Assembly: GCA_902786265.1 (NCBI GenBank) | Contig: CADACE010000024.1 | Coordinates: 1-64,000, forward strand | Origin: an uncultured Chloroflexota bacterium | GTDB lineage: Bacteria; Chloroflexota; Anaerolineae; Anaerolineales; Anaerolineaceae | Direction of reading: 5' to 3' | Length of the DNA: 64,000 nucleotides | Part shown: positions 61,159 through 64,000 of the stretch, in pieces | Numbering within the stretch: position 1 is the stretch's first letter | Layout: each line of letters opens with the position of its first letter | Translations under genes and position numbers: made by a program | The notes under the pieces: generated by a model | Seen by the model: only the letters and a program-made list of their open reading frames with translations | What the model was told of the DNA's origin: nothing | The model's database searches: none

Positions 61159-61542
61159 TAAAACGGATATAAAGGGACTGCCGCAAAGGTTTCTTAATTA
61201 ACTGACAGGGAAAGTGCTTCACAGGAACCCGGAATCAGCCATACTTTGTGTCGACGGATTTTTCCGTTTACAGTTGACAGGTCTGCGGGCTGAACTCTGG
61301 CACCGCTCTGACATAACGCGCCCGGAGACTTGTCAACTGTGCTTTACCTAAGCTTATCGGAAAGAGAACCCTGATCATCGACCGGACAGACCGGCTATAG
61401 CTTTTCCATTCGGCGTCAGGAACAATCCCACAGTGTTCTTCTCTGAGCACAGGAGACAGATCTGCGGGTTTTATTTTGCATTTGCTTAAAAAGGTGTCGG
61501 CGAGCCGTCCCTCATTCGGGGTTTTGGTTCAAAGATACCGGA
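61159..61542. other. Gap with a long inverted repeat, no gene seen
   Basis: About 380 bases between the convergent M20 and Sel1 genes. ACAGTTGACAGGTCT (about 61270) and AGACTTGTCAACTGT (about 61337) form a 15-bp stem with one mismatch around 50 bases. A 60-codon minus-strand frame (61268-61450) covers the repeat but has no protein-like pattern or ribosome-binding site. No clear T-run terminator is visible. Confidence 0.4.
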
Positions 61543-64000
61543 TCACAGATTCAGCCAGAAAGAGGGACGTACGGATGTGCTGCCATTGTTGACATGGGGA
61601 CCCATATTGAAGACAATGCCATCAATAATGACATCGGCAGCGCTGTAATCATGGTAGCCCGGCGACCGGAGCCACCACCACGTTCCTCCTCTATCTTCCT
61701 TAACATATGCTCCGTTATTTTTCGCGTATGTCGTCGGTTGACATTGCCGTGCTTCATCATTCGGAAAATAATAATTCGCCTCATCGATGCTCAACAGGAA
61801 GATCCGGTCTGTCGTATCATTTCCGCCTTCTGTTCCATATTCCGGGTTGTTCGGATTTTTCACCCTGATTTCCCGGATCCGGCTCTTTTCATCACTGCTG
61901 AACGCGCTGTTATAGAACTCCCCGTTCAGCCATTCCCGCAATGTGCATGTTTCCCACGTCACACCTGTCCATTTTTCATTATACGGCTTCACATCCAGGC
62001 CGTATTTGCTGATAACCAGCGCGCGGCCGTCTTCCACCGCCAGCACCTGCCATTCGATCGCCTCAGGACCGTTGTTCAGATTGCCGTCCTGCTCATAGTG
62101 CCCCAGCGTAAGGATGTCTCCCGCTTTCAGAGAAAAAGCATCATTATTCTGTATTCCCGCAGCAGCTTTATCGATCCAGCCTTCGTTTCCGTTTTCTGTT
62201 CTTACATGGATCCAGGTCTTTCCTTCTGCTTCTTTGCTTTCTCCGCTATAGGTCAATATGGTTCCCTTCAATACGCTTCGCAGCACTGTACCGCTATTTG
62301 TCGGTTTATCCCGCAGCAAAGTGTCTGATATCACCTGACATACAGAATTCGGCATATCTGTCGGTTTCTGTGCTGCACCCGGAGCCGCAGCAGGGGTATT
62401 TTCATTGACCTTTTTGAGCTCCGGATGTTTATTCAGCAGGTCATCCAGGTTTTTCTGTGCAGTTTCATGTCCCTGATCGGCAGCCAGCTGATACCATTTG
62501 GCCGCTTCTTCATAGGATTGTTCAACTCCCTTTCCATTCTCATACATCGAGCCAAGACTGGTTTGTGCATATTTATCCCCTTGATCGGCAGCCAGCTGAT
62601 ACCATTTGATTGCTTCTTCATAGGATTGTGCAACTCCCTTTCCATTCTCATACATCGAGCCAAGACTGGTTTGTGCATATTTATCCCCTTGATCGGCAGC
62701 CAGCCGATACCATTTGACTGCTTCTTCATAGGATTCTTCAACTCCATAACCATATTCATACATGAAACCGAGCATATACTGTGCATCTGCATCTCCCTGA
62801 TCAGCAGACAGACGGAACCATTTAACCGCTTCTTCATCAGATCGTTCAACACCACGACCGCTATGGTACATATAGCCCAGATAATACTGTGCATCTGCAT
62901 CTCCCTGATCGGCAGCCAGCTGATACCATTTGAGCGCTTCTTTATAGGATTGGTCAACTCCATTACCATATTCATACATATTGCCCAGATTGCGTTGTGC
63001 ATCTGCATATCCCTGATCAGCAGCCAGCTGATATAATTTGAACGCTTCTTCATCGGATTTTTTAACTCCACGACCGGTTCTGTACATCACGCCAAGCCTG
63101 TACTGAGCATGAGCATCTCCCTGATCGGCAGCCTGCTGATACCATTTGAATGCCAGCTGATATAATCTCCCCGCTTCTTCATCGGATTTTTCAACCCCAC
63201 GACCGGTTGCGTACATATAGCCAAGCCTGTATTGGGCATCCGCATTTCCTGCTTCCGCGGCGGGGAGCAGATATTCCAGCGCCTTTTGATAATCGCCGGT
63301 TTTATATGCGTCTTCGCCAAGATCATAAAGCGCATCGGGGCTGAGCGTCGGGGCTGATGTTGATGCCGCGGTGGCTGCCGGTACCGGTGTATTTTCGATA
63401 TTCTTTTGAAGTTCCGGATGTTTATCCAGCAGGTCTTTCAGTTTATTCTGCGCATTTTCATGCCCCTGATCAGCAGCCAGCTGGTACCATTTGATTGCTT
63501 CTTCATAGGATTGTGCAACTCCCTCCCCATTCTCATACATCGAGCCAAGACTGGTTTGTGCATATGCATATCCCTGATCGGCAGCCTGCTGATACCATTT
63601 GACCGCTTCTTCATAGGATTGATCAACCCCCCTCCCAAAATAGTACTTATTGCCCAGAGTTTGCTGTGCCTCTTTATCTCCCTGATCAGCAGCCAGCTGA
63701 TACCATTTGACCGCTTCTTCATAAGATTGATCAACTCCCTGCCCATACTCATACATCACACCGAGAAAATACTGTGCAGTTGTATGTTCCTGATCAGCAG
63801 CCAGCCGGAACCATTTGGCGGCTTCTTCATAGGATTTTTCAACGCCATAACCGTTATAATACAAATTGCCTAAATTAAACTGTGCATATTTATATCCCTG
63901 ATCGGCAGCCCGCTGATACCATCTGGCCGCTTCTTCGTAGGATTTTTCAACACCACGACCGCTTTCGTACATATTGCCCAGAATATTCTGTGCAGTTGTA
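61543..64000 (-). CDS. Sel1-repeat protein with SH3b and DUF6273-like domains, N-terminus outside the window
   Basis: At least 818 residues; the frame is open past the right edge (TTAQNILGNMYES at the end), so the true start is not visible. About 13 Sel1-like repeats of 36 residues (pattern GxGVxxSYEEAxKWYQLAADQG...AQ..LG.MY) come in two blocks. Each block ends in KHPELxK..ENTP linkers, pointing to a block duplication. Then follow an SH3b domain (TLLRDKPTN to WIDKAAAG) and a DUF6273-like domain (LSIDEANYYFPNDE, WWWLRSPGY, VRPSFWLNL). Sel1 repeats bind proteins, while SH3b and DUF6273 are typical of surface proteins, so export is likely but the signal peptide is off the window. Confidence 0.85.
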   Translation of the reverse strand, partial: TTAQNILGNMYESGRGVEKSYEEAARWYQRAADQGYKYAQFNLGNLYYNGYGVEKSYEEAAKWFRLAADQEHTTAQYFLGVMYEYGQGVDQSYEEAVKWYQLAADQGDKEAQQTLGNKYYFGRGVDQSYEEAVKWYQQAADQGYAYAQTSLGSMYENGEGVAQSYEEAIKWYQLAADQGHENAQNKLKDLLDKHPELQKNIENTPVPAATAASTSAPTLSPDALYDLGEDAYKTGDYQKALEYLLPAAEAGNADAQYRLGYMYATGRGVEKSDEEAGRLYQLAFKWYQQAADQGDAHAQYRLGVMYRTGRGVKKSDEEAFKLYQLAADQGYADAQRNLGNMYEYGNGVDQSYKEALKWYQLAADQGDADAQYYLGYMYHSGRGVERSDEEAVKWFRLSADQGDADAQYMLGFMYEYGYGVEESYEEAVKWYRLAADQGDKYAQTSLGSMYENGKGVAQSYEEAIKWYQLAADQGDKYAQTSLGSMYENGKGVEQSYEEAAKWYQLAADQGHETAQKNLDDLLNKHPELKKVNENTPAAAPGAAQKPTDMPNSVCQVISDTLLRDKPTNSGTVLRSVLKGTILTYSGESKEAEGKTWIHVRTENGNEGWIDKAAAGIQNNDAFSLKAGDILTLGHYEQDGNLNNGPEAIEWQVLAVEDGRALVISKYGLDVKPYNEKWTGVTWETCTLREWLNGEFYNSAFSSDEKSRIREIRVKNPNNPEYGTEGGNDTTDRIFLLSIDEANYYFPNDEARQCQPTTYAKNNGAYVKEDRGGTWWWLRSPGYHDYSAADVIIDGIVFNMGPHVNNGSTSVRPSFWLNL
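62500..62750 (-). repeat. Near-identical 108-bp tandem repeats in the Sel1 gene
   Basis: The stretches starting near 62521 and 62629 are almost identical over at least 60 bases and are 108 bases apart, one Sel1 unit. The encoded neighbours both read ENGKGV...QSYEEA.KWYQLAADQG. This indicates recent unit duplication. Confidence 0.85.

Overview
The window looks like a chromosomal piece of an uncultured, anaerobic, carbohydrate-fermenting gut or rumen bacterium. GC content is moderate, about half by eye, and coding density is high. Sugar ABC transporters, YesL/DUF624 proteins, Sel1 repeats with a DUF6273-like tail and AraC/LacI regulators fit Bacillota (Clostridia). The PT-rich surface linker, SCP2-type thiolase and NDUFA9-like reductase would also fit Anaerolineae (Chloroflexota). 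I cannot decide between them from sequence alone. No rRNA, tRNA, CRISPR array or intact mobile element is visible.

Layout. 1-1000: an HTH protein, the truncated start of a second gene, and what looks like the end of an IS21-type element. 1-6.3 kb: an RlmD-type rRNA methyltransferase with a strange AT-rich in-frame insert, a membrane protein, a nitroreductase, an unknown protein and a GT2 glycosyltransferase. 6.4-14.8 kb (minus strand): a large tail-anchored coiled-coil protein, a transmembrane kinase-like protein, a metallophosphoesterase and an orphan XdhB-like FAD protein. This is the best candidate here for an undescribed (signalling) system. 15-18.4 kb: EamA transporter, phosphoglucomutase, sugar acetyltransferase. 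18.5-28.3 kb: an alpha-galactoside locus with MsmK-type ATPase, binding protein, two permeases, AraC regulator, GH36 alpha-galactosidase, and a membrane-protein/YesL pair. 28.4-34 kb: thiolase, a giant GH13 protein and an NDUFA9-like protein. 34.3-46.3 kb: a ChvE/MmsAB-type monosaccharide transporter with two permeases, xylA, xylB, a LacI-family regulator and a GH3 beta-xylosidase-like enzyme. 46.4-50.1 kb: amidohydrolase, a small membrane protein and an AlbA_2/ATPase regulator. 50.2-57 kb: YesL, a second CUT1 ABC operon, a second GH36-like enzyme and a lone iolB. 57-64 kb: small membrane proteins, thioredoxin reductase, an M20 peptidase and a Sel1-repeat/SH3/DUF6273 protein cut by the window edge.

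Regulation. Two palindromes tie the sugar genes together. The first, CGTGCnCGnGCACG-like, occurs before xylA (twice), lacI/xylB, GH3, the second ABC operon/GH36 divergent region (twice) and iolB. It is the likely operator of the LacI protein encoded at 43.1 kb. The second, ATGACA-N2-TGTCAT, lies in the control regions of both CUT1 operons and of xylA; its regulator is unknown. Several gaps carry heptamer-periodic inverted repeats that recur in related form across the window.
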